Positions 40,996 to 49,434 of a DNA stretch of 64,000 nt are shown piece after piece. The position numbers and the translations under genes were made by a program. A model generated the notes under the pieces. The model was not told the DNA's origin. It ran no database searches and saw nothing but the letters and a program-made list of their open reading frames with translations. Within the stretch, counting starts at the first letter, position 1, and each line of letters opens with the position of its first letter. This stretch comes from an uncultured Oscillibacter sp. (lineage in GTDB: Bacteria; Bacillota; Clostridia; Oscillospirales; Oscillospiraceae), in the NCBI GenBank assembly GCA_910576865.1, contig CAJTKE010000001.1, forward strand, positions 1 through 64,000. Reading direction: 5' to 3'.

Positions 40996-41937
40996 ATGAA
41001 ACATCGTATCGCGTCCTTTGCCGGCGGCTTCTTCGCCGTCCTGGCCCTGTCCCTCTGCCTGACCACCGCCCTGGCGGCCTCGGGCAAAATCAGCTACAAC
41101 TTCGCCAACGTCTGCCTGGACGGGGGGACCGTCATCGTGGCGGGGGCGGACATCTCCGCCGCCAACGGGCAGATGATCCCCGGCTCCATCCTCTACACCG
41201 ACGAGGCGGGGGGCAAAACCAACTACCTCCCCCTCCGGAAAATCAGCGACCTTCTGAAGGTGGAGGTCAGCTATGACTCCGCCACGAAGACCATTTTCCT
41301 GGGAAAACAGCCCGGCAAGGCGGACCAGACGGCCCAGCCCGCCGCCGAGCCCGCCGCCGATGAAAATGTCATCGACCTCAGAATCCCCAAGGAGGTGCCC
41401 AAGAATCCCCGGCGGGGCGACGAGGCCCTGATCAAAAGCCGGGGCGGCACGATTCTCCCGGACGACGATGTGAACTCCTACCGGGGGAACGACAAGATGT
41501 TCAAGGACAAAAACGGGGAGCTCCGCTGGGAATACAAGGTGGGGAACAAGGACATCCTCACGGACCTGGACAAGGCGGCGGCGGAGTGGTCCATCGTGGA
41601 CGGGGATTTCCCCAAGAACAAAAAGGGCGAGAGCTACGGCTCCATGCTGCTGGCGGAGTATGTGGGCTACGCTCCGGACCTGACGCAGATGGGGGATGGA
41701 TACATCCGGATGGATGAATTCGACGCCGCCGGACAGTCCCTGAACGGCCTGTCCGAGGAGGAATGCCCCCACGAGTACACCTATTTCCTGTATAACCAGG
41801 AAGGCGAGGTCATTGAGGAAATGAAGGGTTCCTGCGGCGGGCATTACGATTTCTCGGGCATGACCAAGGAGGAGGTCCGGGCGGCGATCGAGCGGGGAGA
41901 CTTCAATCAGCCGACGCCCCCGGCCTCCAACACTTGA
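40996..41937 (+). CDS. Secreted stalk-domain protein (module 2, first copy)
   Basis: Predicted 313-residue exported protein with signal peptide MKHRIASFAGGFFAVLALSL (ALAASG site). Residues ~30-105 resemble the copper-amine-oxidase-type stalk domain (VIVAGADISAANGQMIPGSI; TNYLPLRKISDLLKVEVSYD, then ATKTIFLG). The second half has an unusual conserved block (EVPKNPRRGD, RGGTILPDDDVNSYRGND) shared with the next gene. The start at 40996 follows AAAGGAAGG. No enzyme motif is seen. It is the first gene driven by P5. Confidence 0.72.
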   Translation: MKHRIASFAGGFFAVLALSLCLTTALAASGKISYNFANVCLDGGTVIVAGADISAANGQMIPGSILYTDEAGGKTNYLPLRKISDLLKVEVSYDSATKTIFLGKQPGKADQTAQPAAEPAADENVIDLRIPKEVPKNPRRGDEALIKSRGGTILPDDDVNSYRGNDKMFKDKNGELRWEYKVGNKDILTDLDKAAAEWSIVDGDFPKNKKGESYGSMLLAEYVGYAPDLTQMGDGYIRMDEFDAAGQSLNGLSEEECPHEYTYFLYNQEGEVIEEMKGSCGGHYDFSGMTKEEVRAAIERGDFNQPTPPASNT

Positions 41938-41966
41938 AAACTTTGAATCAGAAAGGATTGTATATC

Positions 41967-42863
41967 ATGAAAAAGACCGGACACTTCTCTTCCTTCCTCA
42001 GCGGGGCCGCCGCGGCCCTGACCCTGTCCCTCTGCCTGACCACCGCCCTGGCGGCGGCGGGGAAGGTGAGCTACAACTTCGCAAACGTCTCCCTGGACGG
42101 GGGGACCGTCATCGCGGCGGAGGCGGACATCACCGCCGCAAACGGACAGAAAATCCCCGGCTCCATCCTCTACACCGACGAGACGGGGGGCAAAACCAAC
42201 TACCTCCCCCTCCGGAAAATCAGCGAGCTTTTGAAGGTGGAGGTCAACTATGATTCCGCTTCCAAGACCGTTTACCTGGGGAAGATGCCCGCCCCCCAGC
42301 CCGCTCCCGCCCAGGAAGAAGTCATCGACCTCAGCATCCCCAAGGAGGTGCCCAAAAACCCCCGCCGGGGCGATGTGGACCTCATCAAGAGCCGGGGCGG
42401 GACCATTCTGCCGGACGACGATGTGAACTCCTACCGGGGCAATGAAAAGATGTACCGGGACAAGAATGGAAGCACCCGGTACGAGTACCTGGTGGGGAAC
42501 GACGGCGCCCTGCCGGAACTGGATAAAAAGGCCAAGGAGATCTACCTTGTGAACGAGGATTTCCCCAGGAACAAAAAGGGCGAGACCTACGGCACCATGC
42601 TGCTGGCGGACTATGTGGGCTACGCGCCGGACCTGGAGGTGGAGCAGGAGGGATACGTTCGTTTTGCTGAGAAGCAGGCGGCCGGCGACGCCCTGGACAA
42701 CCTCGGCCTCTCCAAGGAGGAGTGCCCCCACGAGTACACTTACCCGGTCTACGACAAGGAGGGCGAGTTCCTCCGGGAGGCGAAGGGCACCTGCCGGGGA
42801 CATTTTGAGGGCAAGTCCAGGGAGTATATCGAACAGGCCATGATTGAAAACCGGCTGTGGTGA
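41967..42863 (+). CDS. Secreted stalk-domain protein (module 2, second copy)
   Basis: Predicted 298-residue exported protein, a tandem duplicate of the preceding gene, 29 bp downstream. The signal peptide (LSLCLTTALAAAG) is nearly the same, as is the stalk segment TNYLPLRKISELLKVEVNYD. The blocks EVPKNPRRGDVDLIKSRGGT and ILPDDDVNSYRGNEKM are conserved. The C-terminus (EECPHEYTYPVYDKEGEF) also matches. The start at 41967 suits AAAGGA nine bases upstream. Function unknown; probably a surface product of the sigma regulon. Confidence 0.72.
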   Translation: MKKTGHFSSFLSGAAAALTLSLCLTTALAAAGKVSYNFANVSLDGGTVIAAEADITAANGQKIPGSILYTDETGGKTNYLPLRKISELLKVEVNYDSASKTVYLGKMPAPQPAPAQEEVIDLSIPKEVPKNPRRGDVDLIKSRGGTILPDDDVNSYRGNEKMYRDKNGSTRYEYLVGNDGALPELDKKAKEIYLVNEDFPRNKKGETYGTMLLADYVGYAPDLEVEQEGYVRFAEKQAAGDALDNLGLSKEECPHEYTYPVYDKEGEFLREAKGTCRGHFEGKSREYIEQAMIENRLW

Positions 42864-42898
42864 CGCCTCCCTTGGAGCGTTTTTCCCATGAAATCAGG

Positions 42899-42936
42899 AA
42901 GGGCGGGAACCCGTGGGTTCCCGCCCTTGGCGTTTT
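42899..42936 (+). terminator. Terminator of module 2
   Basis: A 13-bp stem (42899-42911 with 42916-42928) followed by GGCGTTTTTC. It lies between convergent genes. Confidence 0.8.
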
Positions 42937-43344
42937 TCAAACCTCGTCCTCGTCCAGGTCCTCCTCGTACTCCCGGCAGTCCGGGCCGTCCTCCCCGCCC
43001 AGGAGCTCCGTGGCCCGCATGCGGCGCTTGTCCTTGGCGGCCTCCACGTTTTTGTGGATCAGCTCCTTCACCGCCCGGGGGTCCTTCACGTTCTTCAGGT
43101 CCAGGTGGGGGATGCTCTTGTCCGAGGACACCACGCACACCGTCCCCACGCCGAAGATGCGCTGGCCCAGGCTCATGGTCAGCCGCAGGTCCCGGACCCG
43201 GTAGAGCAGCACCTCGTCGGATTTCACGTTGAGAAAGCCCGTCTCGCAGAACAGCCGGTCGTCGCTGAGGCGGTACCGGGTGAACGACAGCGGCATTCCC
43301 AGAAAGCGCTTCCGGTCCTTCCACAGATATTCCATCTCTTCCAT
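42937..43344 (-). CDS. PH-domain (bPH2-like) protein
   Basis: Predicted 135-residue protein with no signal peptide. The central part (RYRLSDDRLFCETGFLNVKS, DEVLLYRVRDLRLTMSLGQR, then IFGVGTVCVVSSDKS) matches the bacterial PH-like domain of the YdbS/DUF304 type. The C-terminus is charged (AAKDKRRMRATELLGGEDGP). Such domains are usually membrane-associated, but this copy lacks membrane helices. The setting gives no functional clue. Confidence 0.8.
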   Translation of the reverse strand: MEEMEYLWKDRKRFLGMPLSFTRYRLSDDRLFCETGFLNVKSDEVLLYRVRDLRLTMSLGQRIFGVGTVCVVSSDKSIPHLDLKNVKDPRAVKELIHKNVEAAKDKRRMRATELLGGEDGPDCREYEEDLDEDEV

Positions 43345-43375
43345 AGCTCAGCCTCCTTACGCTTTCGACAGTATA

Positions 43376-43786
43376 TCACGTTTCCCCCTCCGGCGCAAGA
43401 AGCCGGACCTCCAAAATGTCCTCGATCCCCAGCCGCCGCCCGTCCGCCAGGACGATCTCCCGGGCACAGCCGTCAATCCGCCTGACGACGCCCTCCGCCG
43501 TGACGTACGCGCCCCCCTCCTTCCTCTCGTCGGGCCGGAAGACGGTGAACGCGGCGGAGGACCCGGGCCGCAGCTTCCGGAGCCGGGCGTCCAGGGCGGC
43601 TTTCTCCTCCTCGGCCAGCTCCGCCTTTCCGCCGGTGAGCCGGGCGGCCTCCCGCACGGCGTCGCCGTACCCCGACAGGGCGGCGAAGGGGGAGAACTGC
43701 GCCGCCCGGTCCGCCATGGGCATATGGGGCCGCTGGGCGGAGACGTGGTGGGGCAGGTTGATGATGTCGTCGTAGGGTCCGCTCAT
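43376..43786 (-). CDS. YolD-like protein
   Basis: Predicted 136-residue YolD-like protein. The N-terminal motif PHMPMADRAAQFSPFAALSG (~21-40) is characteristic, and the C-terminal half forms a small beta domain (IDGCAREIVLADGRRLGIED). YolD genes pair with Y-family polymerases in Firmicutes; here the 4-bp overlap with the polymerase gene shows translational coupling. It is thought to assist or control the polymerase; direct function is not established. Confidence 0.88.
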   Translation of the reverse strand: MSGPYDDIINLPHHVSAQRPHMPMADRAAQFSPFAALSGYGDAVREAARLTGGKAELAEEEKAALDARLRKLRPGSSAAFTVFRPDERKEGGAYVTAEGVVRRIDGCAREIVLADGRRLGIEDILEVRLLAPEGET

Positions 43787-45306
43787 GCCTTGTGTCCTCC
43801 AATCGTGCGGTTCCGGTCCTTGGCCGTGGCGCCCTCCTGGAAGTTCATGCCCTTCAGAATGGCGTTTTTCCCGAAGCGCTTCTTGATGTCCAGCACCGCT
43901 CTCTGCATCCGCTTCTCCCGCTCCAGCTCGGCGGCCTCCCGGGCCCGCCGCGCCTCCTCGGCGGCGTAGTCCGTGAAGAGGTCCAGCTGCTCGAAGGGCT
44001 TCCGCTCCGGCGCGTCCCCCTCCTCCGCCACCCGGCCGGCGGCGAGGTACAGCCGCCGGGCCAGCAGATTCGGGTCGATGATCCGGTCGAACAGCTCCAG
44101 GGCGGCGGCGATGATCCGCTTGGTGGAGGCGGTGTACTCCTCCAGGTTGGCGGTGCCGTGGGCATGCTTGGGGATGGAGCGGCCGTAGCGGTCCGATTTG
44201 ACCTCGCCACGGTACTGTTTCCGGCGCTCCGGGTCCGTCAGGTTCTCGATGTCATAGCCCACGGTCAATGTCAGCTGGTTCGTCACCAGCCCCTGGTCCA
44301 CCAGCTCCAGGGCCAGCTGGTCCGCCATCTCCCGGACCACCAGCCGGGTCTTCTCGCAGGGATAGGGGGATTGCAGGACCTGGCCCCCGCCGATGCTCCT
44401 GGCCTCCGGCTTGTAGGACTTGATGTCCGCGATGGCGCAGGGCTCCCAGCCCCAGGCGTGGTCGATCAGCAGCTCGGCGTTGACGCCGAACAGTTTGTAG
44501 AGCAGGTCCTCGTTGTAGTAGTCCCCGGGCCCGCCGATGGAGCATCGGGCCACGTCCCCCATGGTGTACAGGCCCTCGGCCTCCAGCTTCCTGGCGGTGC
44601 CCGGCCCCACCCGCCAGAAGTCCGTCAGGGGCCGGTGGGTCCAGAGGTTCCGGCGGTAGCTCATCTCCGTCAGCTGGGCGATGCGGACGCCGTTTTTGTC
44701 CGCCGGGATGCGCTTGGCCCAGATGTCCATGGCGATCTTGCACAGGTACAGGTTGGGCCCGATGCCCGCCGTGGCGGTGATGCCCGTGGTCTCCAGCACG
44801 TCCAGGATGATCTTCATGGCCAGCTCCCGGGGGCTGAGGCCGTAGGTCTCCAGGTAGTTGGTCACGTCCATGAAGACCTCGTCGATGGAGTAGTTGATGA
44901 TATCCTCCGGGGCGATGTATTTGAGATACACGTTGTAGACCCGGGTGCTCCACTCCATGTAGCGGGCCATCCGGGGCGGGGCCACGATGTAGTCCACCGC
45001 GAGGCTCGGGTCCGCCTTCAGCTCCAGGTCGCTGGAGGAGGACCCGGTGAGCTTCCGCCCCGGCGCCTGGCGGGCTCGTTCGGCGTTGACCTCCCTGACC
45101 CGCTGGACCACCTCGAACAGCCGGGCCCTGCCGGAGATGCCCCAGGCCTTCAGGGACGGCGTCACGGCGAGGCAGATGGTCTTCTCCGTCCGGCTCAGGT
45201 CCGCCACCACGAGGTTGGTGGTCAGGGGGTCCAGCCCCCGCTCCACGCACTCCACCGAGGCGTAAAAGGATTTCAAGTCCACGGCCAGACAGGTCCGGTC
45301 CCTCAT
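43783..45306 (-). CDS. Y-family DNA polymerase (UmuC/DinB-like)
   Basis: Predicted 507-residue translesion polymerase. The catalytic site is visible in LAVDLKSFYASVECVERG (first Asp, steric-gate region) and YSIDEVFMDVT (Asp, Glu). Palm and thumb continue with TATAGIGPNLYLCKIAMDIW and the helix-hairpin-helix region DFWRVGPGTARKLEAEGLYT. The little-finger domain follows from ~330. It copies past damaged bases with low fidelity. The start at 45306 has GGAGG upstream. Its promoter region has a TATGAT box; a clear LexA site was not found. Confidence 0.92.
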   Translation of the reverse strand: MRDRTCLAVDLKSFYASVECVERGLDPLTTNLVVADLSRTEKTICLAVTPSLKAWGISGRARLFEVVQRVREVNAERARQAPGRKLTGSSSSDLELKADPSLAVDYIVAPPRMARYMEWSTRVYNVYLKYIAPEDIINYSIDEVFMDVTNYLETYGLSPRELAMKIILDVLETTGITATAGIGPNLYLCKIAMDIWAKRIPADKNGVRIAQLTEMSYRRNLWTHRPLTDFWRVGPGTARKLEAEGLYTMGDVARCSIGGPGDYYNEDLLYKLFGVNAELLIDHAWGWEPCAIADIKSYKPEARSIGGGQVLQSPYPCEKTRLVVREMADQLALELVDQGLVTNQLTLTVGYDIENLTDPERRKQYRGEVKSDRYGRSIPKHAHGTANLEEYTASTKRIIAAALELFDRIIDPNLLARRLYLAAGRVAEEGDAPERKPFEQLDLFTDYAAEEARRAREAAELEREKRMQRAVLDIKKRFGKNAILKGMNFQEGATAKDRNRTIGGHKA

Positions 45307-45376
45307 GATGTCCACCTCCTCCAAGACAAAACTTTGTTCCAGTCCTATCATAGCATACCCGGTATTGGGAAAACAA

Positions 45377-45409
45377 GACAAAAACGCCCCGCCTTTTCAG
45401 GCGGGGCGT
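45377..45409 (-). terminator. Terminator of the aldolase/kinase operon
   Basis: A perfect 9-bp GC stem (45385-45393 with 45400-45408) followed on the minus strand by TTTTTGTCTTG. Confidence 0.85.
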
Positions 45410-45430
45410 GTGATTCTTCGGGACGGGCCC

Positions 45431-45754
45431 TCAGGCCTCCTGATAGAGCTCCAGGATCGCCCCGTCCTTCCAGACGAAGGCCAGCCGGTCTCCCTTCTCG
45501 TTGGCGGGCATGGGACCGCAGATGACGCTGTCGGCGTCGGCCACGTATTTCTCCAGGTCGTCCACCTTGTAGGCCACGTGGGGATGGCGGTGGATGTCCT
45601 CGGGGAAGGGGGTGCCCTCCTCGAATTTCAGGTACTCGATTTTGTAGTCGTAGTCGTCCACATTGCTGACCCAGAATTTGGCCCCTTCGTTGTAGGTCAT
45701 GTCGGGCTTGCGGTTGGTGACGGGGATTCCGATGTGCATGTATTCGGCGGACAT
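45431..45754 (-). CDS. Small VOC/glyoxalase-fold protein
   Basis: Predicted 107-residue protein resembling the VOC (glyoxalase/bleomycin resistance) fold: YMHIGIPVTNRKPDMTYNEG, HRHPHVAYKVDDLEKYV and the end FVWKDGAILELYQE, with His and Glu residues as possible metal ligands. Its start overlaps the end of the LsrF-like gene by 58 bp in another frame, so the two are tightly coupled. It may act as an isomerase or lyase on the same sugar intermediate; that is inference. Confidence 0.75.
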   Translation of the reverse strand: MSAEYMHIGIPVTNRKPDMTYNEGAKFWVSNVDDYDYKIEYLKFEEGTPFPEDIHRHPHVAYKVDDLEKYVADADSVICGPMPANEKGDRLAFVWKDGAILELYQEA

Positions 45755-46650
45755 GGCGTCTCCTCCTGTTTTTGATGTTTGACTTCCTGATAGACCTCGC
45801 AGGCTTGAGCGGGGGTATAGTTCTCGTGGACCACCTTGCCGATGGCCTGGGCCATACCGGCGGGGCAGTCGGACTGGAAGATGTTCCGGCCCATGTCCAC
45901 CCCGCGGGCCCCCTCCTGGATGGCCTTATATGCCATCTCCAGGGCCTCCGGCTCCGGCAGCTTCCTGCCCCCGGCGATGACGATGGGCACGGGACAGGCG
46001 GCGGCCACCCGCTCAAAGCCCTCGCAGTAGTAGCTCTTGACGATGTTGGCCCCGTTCTCCGCCAGCACCCGCGTGGCCAGCAGGAAGAACTTCTCCGTCC
46101 GCTCCATCTCCTTGCCCACGGCCACCACGCCCAGGGTGGGCATGCCGTACCGGGCCCCGGCGTCGGCGGTCCGGCAGAGGAGCTCCAGGGAGCGGCTCTC
46201 CCCGGGGGAGCCGATGAAGGTCTGCACCGCCACGCAGTCCGCGTTCATCCGCAAGGCGTTTTCCATGTCGCTGGCGAAGCCGCCGCCGTTGGACATGTCG
46301 TCGTAGAGCACCGTGGAGTCGTAGGTCACCCGGAGGCAGCGCCCCACCTGGGCGGCGGGGGAGATGCAGGAGCGGAAGACGCCCCGGGTGCCCATCAGCA
46401 CGTTCACGTAGGGAATCAGCGGCGGGATGACCAGGTCGATCCGCTCCAGGCCGGCGGTGGGGCCCATGATGTAACCGTGGTCGAAGGCCAGCATGACGGT
46501 GTTGCCCGACCTGGGGTCGAACATCCGGGCCAGCCGGGCCTTCATGCCCCAGTCGCAGTGGGACGCGCCCTTGACGTAAAAGCCCTCTTGGGCGGCGGGG
46601 ACGTCCAGGTGATAGTCGTGGGCGGCCTTGTTTCCGATGTTGTCCGCCAT
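45697..46650 (-). CDS. LsrF-like class I aldolase (DeoC/FbaB superfamily)
   Basis: Predicted 317-residue TIM-barrel aldolase. The motifs VMLAFDHGYIMGPTAGLERI, IVKSYYCEGF (Schiff-base Lys), VPIVIAGGRK and ARGVDMGRNIFQSDCP match LsrF/FbaB-type enzymes. LsrF transfers an acetyl group in AI-2 breakdown; relatives split phosphorylated ketoses. The last ~20 residues (QKQEETPCPPNTCTSESPSP) overlap the VOC gene and look non-native. It follows the DhaK-like gene by 4 bp. A kinase plus this aldolase would phosphorylate and cleave a short-chain ketose. Confidence 0.87.
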   Translation of the reverse strand: MADNIGNKAAHDYHLDVPAAQEGFYVKGASHCDWGMKARLARMFDPRSGNTVMLAFDHGYIMGPTAGLERIDLVIPPLIPYVNVLMGTRGVFRSCISPAAQVGRCLRVTYDSTVLYDDMSNGGGFASDMENALRMNADCVAVQTFIGSPGESRSLELLCRTADAGARYGMPTLGVVAVGKEMERTEKFFLLATRVLAENGANIVKSYYCEGFERVAAACPVPIVIAGGRKLPEPEALEMAYKAIQEGARGVDMGRNIFQSDCPAGMAQAIGKVVHENYTPAQACEVYQEVKHQKQEETPCPPNTCTSESPSPTASPT

Positions 46651-46654
46651 GGGC

Positions 46655-47653
46655 TCACTCCTTGCTGTAGGCGGGGGTGTGGCAGGGGGTGTTCCAGAGG
46701 CGGAGGAACCCGTCGTCCCACTTGGCGATGTTCATCTGGAAGCCGGCGGCCTCCTGGACGGTGAGGATCTCGCCCACCATACTGGCCACGACCTCCACGT
46801 CCATGGCCTTCAGGAATTCCACGGTATCCTTGAAGAGGACCAGCAGCTCCATTATGGTGGTGGCCCCGCAGCCGTTGATCATGACGAAGGCCTTGTCTCC
46901 CGCTTTCAGCTCCAGGTTTTTGCACAGGGCCTGAGCCACGGTGGAGACGGTGTCCTTGGCGCTCATCATGGGCACCCGGACGCCGCCGCCCTCGCCGTGC
47001 TGGCCCGCGCCGATCTCCATCAGGTCCGTCTCCCCCAGATCGCCGAAGGACATGCCGTTCTGGGGGTGGGTGGCGTCGATGGATTTCACGGTGACGGAGG
47101 CCATGCTGTCCGCGTAGCGCTGGGCGATGTCCGCCACCTCGTCCAGGCTCTTGCCCTCCCGGGCCGCGGCGGCGGCGATGTGGTACAGGGCCACGGCTCC
47201 GGCCAGGCCCCGCTTGTTGTCCTCGCCGTTGGGGTCGTATTGAATCTCCTCCCCGGTGACCACCTGCCGGACGTTCAAGCCGGCTTTCTTCGCCAGCTTC
47301 ATGGCCTGCTTGCCCGCCAGCTGGTCCCCGGCGTAGTTCAGCGTCAGCAGCAGCACGCCGTGGCCCTTGTCCGCCAGCTTCATGGCGTCGAAGACCAGCT
47401 GGCCGTTGGGCGCGGCGAAGATGTCGCCCACGGCCTGGACATCCAGCATGCCCTTGCCCACGAAGCCGGCCTGGGCGGGCTCGTGGCCGGAGCCGCCGTA
47501 GGTGACGATGGTCACCCGGTCGGCCTCCGCCAGGTCCTTGCTGATGACCAGGTGCCCGTCCACGTCCAAAATGTCGGGCCAGGCCAGACCCAGGCCCACA
47601 AGCTCCTCGTCGGTGATGGTCTCCGGGGCGTTGATGAACTTCTTCATTTTCAT
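46655..47653 (-). CDS. DhaK-like dihydroxyacetone/ketose kinase, substrate subunit
   Basis: Predicted 332-residue DhaK-type subunit. It has TYGGSGHEPAQAGFVGKGML (His that positions the ketose), LTLNYAGDQL (Asp) and EIGAGQHGEGG, whose His matches the one that binds the substrate carbonyl in DhaK. It covalently holds a ketose while DhaL supplies the phosphoryl group. The start at 47653 suits AAGGAGG eight bases upstream. It lies 28 bp after the dhaL-like gene. No phosphotransferase subunit (DhaM) is present, so ATP is the likely donor. Substrates such as erythrulose are as likely as dihydroxyacetone. Confidence 0.88.
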   Translation of the reverse strand: MKMKKFINAPETITDEELVGLGLAWPDILDVDGHLVISKDLAEADRVTIVTYGGSGHEPAQAGFVGKGMLDVQAVGDIFAAPNGQLVFDAMKLADKGHGVLLLTLNYAGDQLAGKQAMKLAKKAGLNVRQVVTGEEIQYDPNGEDNKRGLAGAVALYHIAAAAAREGKSLDEVADIAQRYADSMASVTVKSIDATHPQNGMSFGDLGETDLMEIGAGQHGEGGGVRVPMMSAKDTVSTVAQALCKNLELKAGDKAFVMINGCGATTIMELLVLFKDTVEFLKAMDVEVVASMVGEILTVQEAAGFQMNIAKWDDGFLRLWNTPCHTPAYSKE

Positions 47654-47681
47654 TCTATGTACCTCCTTGAAATTGACAGGC

Positions 47682-48290
47682 TCAGATTTGCGCCAGACCC
47701 CGGAAGAAACAGGCCATGGACACGGCTCCGGCGTCCGGGGTGCCGATGGTCTTCTCGCCGTAACTTTTGGCCCGGCCGAACCTGGACGTGAACTGTTTCG
47801 TGGCCTCGGCCCCCGCCACGGCGGCCCGGGCGGCGGCGGTGAACAGTTCGGCCTCGCTGCTCCCCTCAAAGGCCGCGATGGTCTCGCTGGCGGGAATCAG
47901 GGCGTCCATCATGGTCTTGTCCCCCACCTTGGCCCCGGACATGCCGCTCAGCTCCTCCAGCCCCTTGGCGAAAACCGCCTGGAGGCCGGACACGCCGATC
48001 TCCTCCCCCTCCGGGGCGGCCTCCTGCATCCCGTCCAGCCACGTGTTCCACAGAGGCACGGCGCTGCCGCCGTTGAGGGTCATGACGGCCATAGCCGCGT
48101 CGTCCAGCATGGCCTGGATGCCGCCCTCCGACCGTTCCACCGCCCGGGAGACGGCCCCGGCGATCTTGGCCATGGTCAATCCATGGTCCGCGTCGCCGAA
48201 GCGGGAGTCAATCTCCGTCAGCTCCTGTTCCGCCGCCGCCACGGACGCGCAGGCGTTTTTCAGCCGCGCGGCAAATTCGTCCTTTGTCAT
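47682..48290 (-). CDS. DhaL-like kinase, nucleotide-binding subunit
   Basis: Predicted 202-residue all-helical subunit. The Mg-nucleotide site IDSRFGDADHGLTM (three Asp, residues ~27-40) is intact, as are GGSAVPLWNTWLDGMQ, GAKVGDKTMMDAL and the C-terminal GRAKSYGEKTIGTPDAGAVS. It partners the DhaK-like protein. The start at 48290 has AAGGGGG. It is the first gene of the operon, with the SorC regulator gene ending 165 bp upstream. Confidence 0.9.
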   Translation of the reverse strand: MTKDEFAARLKNACASVAAAEQELTEIDSRFGDADHGLTMAKIAGAVSRAVERSEGGIQAMLDDAAMAVMTLNGGSAVPLWNTWLDGMQEAAPEGEEIGVSGLQAVFAKGLEELSGMSGAKVGDKTMMDALIPASETIAAFEGSSEAELFTAAARAAVAGAEATKQFTSRFGRAKSYGEKTIGTPDAGAVSMACFFRGLAQI

Positions 48291-48409
48291 GGGACCGCCC
48301 CCCTTGTTACATTTGTTAATCATGATAGCGCATTGTGTTACATAAGTCAACGCTCCGGGTCATTTCCCCCGTAATCCACAGAGAAGACGATGGAAACTAT
48401 GGAAAATAT

Positions 48410-48449
48410 ACAAAAAGGCCTCCCAGGCACGTCCTGTGCCTGGGAGGCC
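48410..48449 (-). terminator. Terminator of the SorC regulator gene
   Basis: A perfect 14-bp stem (48417-48430 with 48436-48449) followed on the minus strand by TTTTTGTATATTTTCC. Confidence 0.88.
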
Positions 48450-48455
48450 GCAGCG

Positions 48456-49391
48456 TCAGAACTGGTCCAGCAGACCCTTCATCAGGTCCAGCCGGGCCAC
48501 GATATGCGTGAAGAACCCGGAGCGGAGGGCCCCGCCCAGAGCCTTGACGCTGGTGTTGGCGGAGCAGACGCCGATGATGTTGGGGCAGCGCCGCAGCGTT
48601 CCGATGGGAACCTGGATGGCGAAGTCCTGGTCGGACTGGATCACCGTGCCCTCCTCGTTGAAGTAGTAGACCAGCATCCGCCCGCAAGCCCGCTGCCGCT
48701 GGAGCAGGCTCCCGTAGCGGACCAGGGAGGCGAAGTCGGGACTGGAGGGATAATCCCCGATGTTCACCAGGGCGGTGTCCAGACCCTCCCACTGCCGGCA
48801 GATCTGCCGGTAGACCTCGGTGGAGCACAGCAGCTTCTTTTCCTCCAGACTCTCCGGCAGGGCGGGGAGATAGAGGAAGTGGGGGACCGCCCCCAGCTGC
48901 CGGGCCATGAGCCGGACGTTTTCATTGGACTGGTAGTTGCGGGCGGGGATGCTGGCGTTGCCCACCAGGGGGCAGATGTCGGTGACGGAGCTGTCGGGCC
49001 GGGGGTTCTCCTCCAGCCAGCTCACCAGCTGCCCGATCAGATAGCCCCAGCCCACGCCCAGGCGGCGGGCCTCCAGCCGGTCCAGCAGCTCCACGGCCCC
49101 CTGGGAGAGGGCCCGGTTCGTGACGTCGTTGTCCGCCCCGTCCTCCACCAGGACGCCGTCCCGGATGCCGTGGGACAGCCGCAGCCGCTCCAGCAGCCGG
49201 GACGCCCGGGCCCCCGGCTCGTGGATGGTGATCTCCACGATGCCCAGCTCCCGGGCCTCGGACAGCATCCGGCTGACCAGGGGACGGGAGACACCCAGCT
49301 CCTGGGCGATGTCGCTCTGCTTCCGGTCCTCCAGATAGTACCGCCGGGCCACATAGGCCAGCCTTTTCTGTTTTTCCAGGCTCACATCCAA
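48456..49391 (-). CDS. SorC/DeoR-type sugar-binding transcriptional regulator
   Basis: Predicted ~311-residue regulator: an N-terminal helix-turn-helix (YLEDRKQSDIAQELGVSRPL to VSRML) and a SorC-type sugar-binding domain (~55-311; LGVGWGYLIGQLVSWL; VVYYFNEEGTVIQSD-like region; IIGVCSANTSVKALGGALRS). Such proteins bind phosphorylated sugars. The start is uncertain: no ATG fits, and TTG at 49391 (GGAGG upstream) or GTG nearby is most likely. It lies directly upstream of the dhaL-dhaK-lsrF-type operon on the same strand and ends in its own terminator, so it is the likely regulator of that operon. Confidence 0.85.
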   Translation of the reverse strand: MDVSLEKQKRLAYVARRYYLEDRKQSDIAQELGVSRPLVSRMLSEARELGIVEITIHEPGARASRLLERLRLSHGIRDGVLVEDGADNDVTNRALSQGAVELLDRLEARRLGVGWGYLIGQLVSWLEENPRPDSSVTDICPLVGNASIPARNYQSNENVRLMARQLGAVPHFLYLPALPESLEEKKLLCSTEVYRQICRQWEGLDTALVNIGDYPSSPDFASLVRYGSLLQRQRACGRMLVYYFNEEGTVIQSDQDFAIQVPIGTLRRCPNIIGVCSANTSVKALGGALRSGFFTHIVARLDLMKGLLDQF

Positions 49392-49434
49392 AAAAACCGC
49401 CCCCCTCCGCCGGCGCTCCGTCCTCCCCCGGCGG

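Noticed and set aside
45306..45360. LexA box before the Y-family polymerase
   Set aside because: GAACAAAGTTTT has only a three-base gap before GTTT, so it does not fit GAAC-N4-GTTC.
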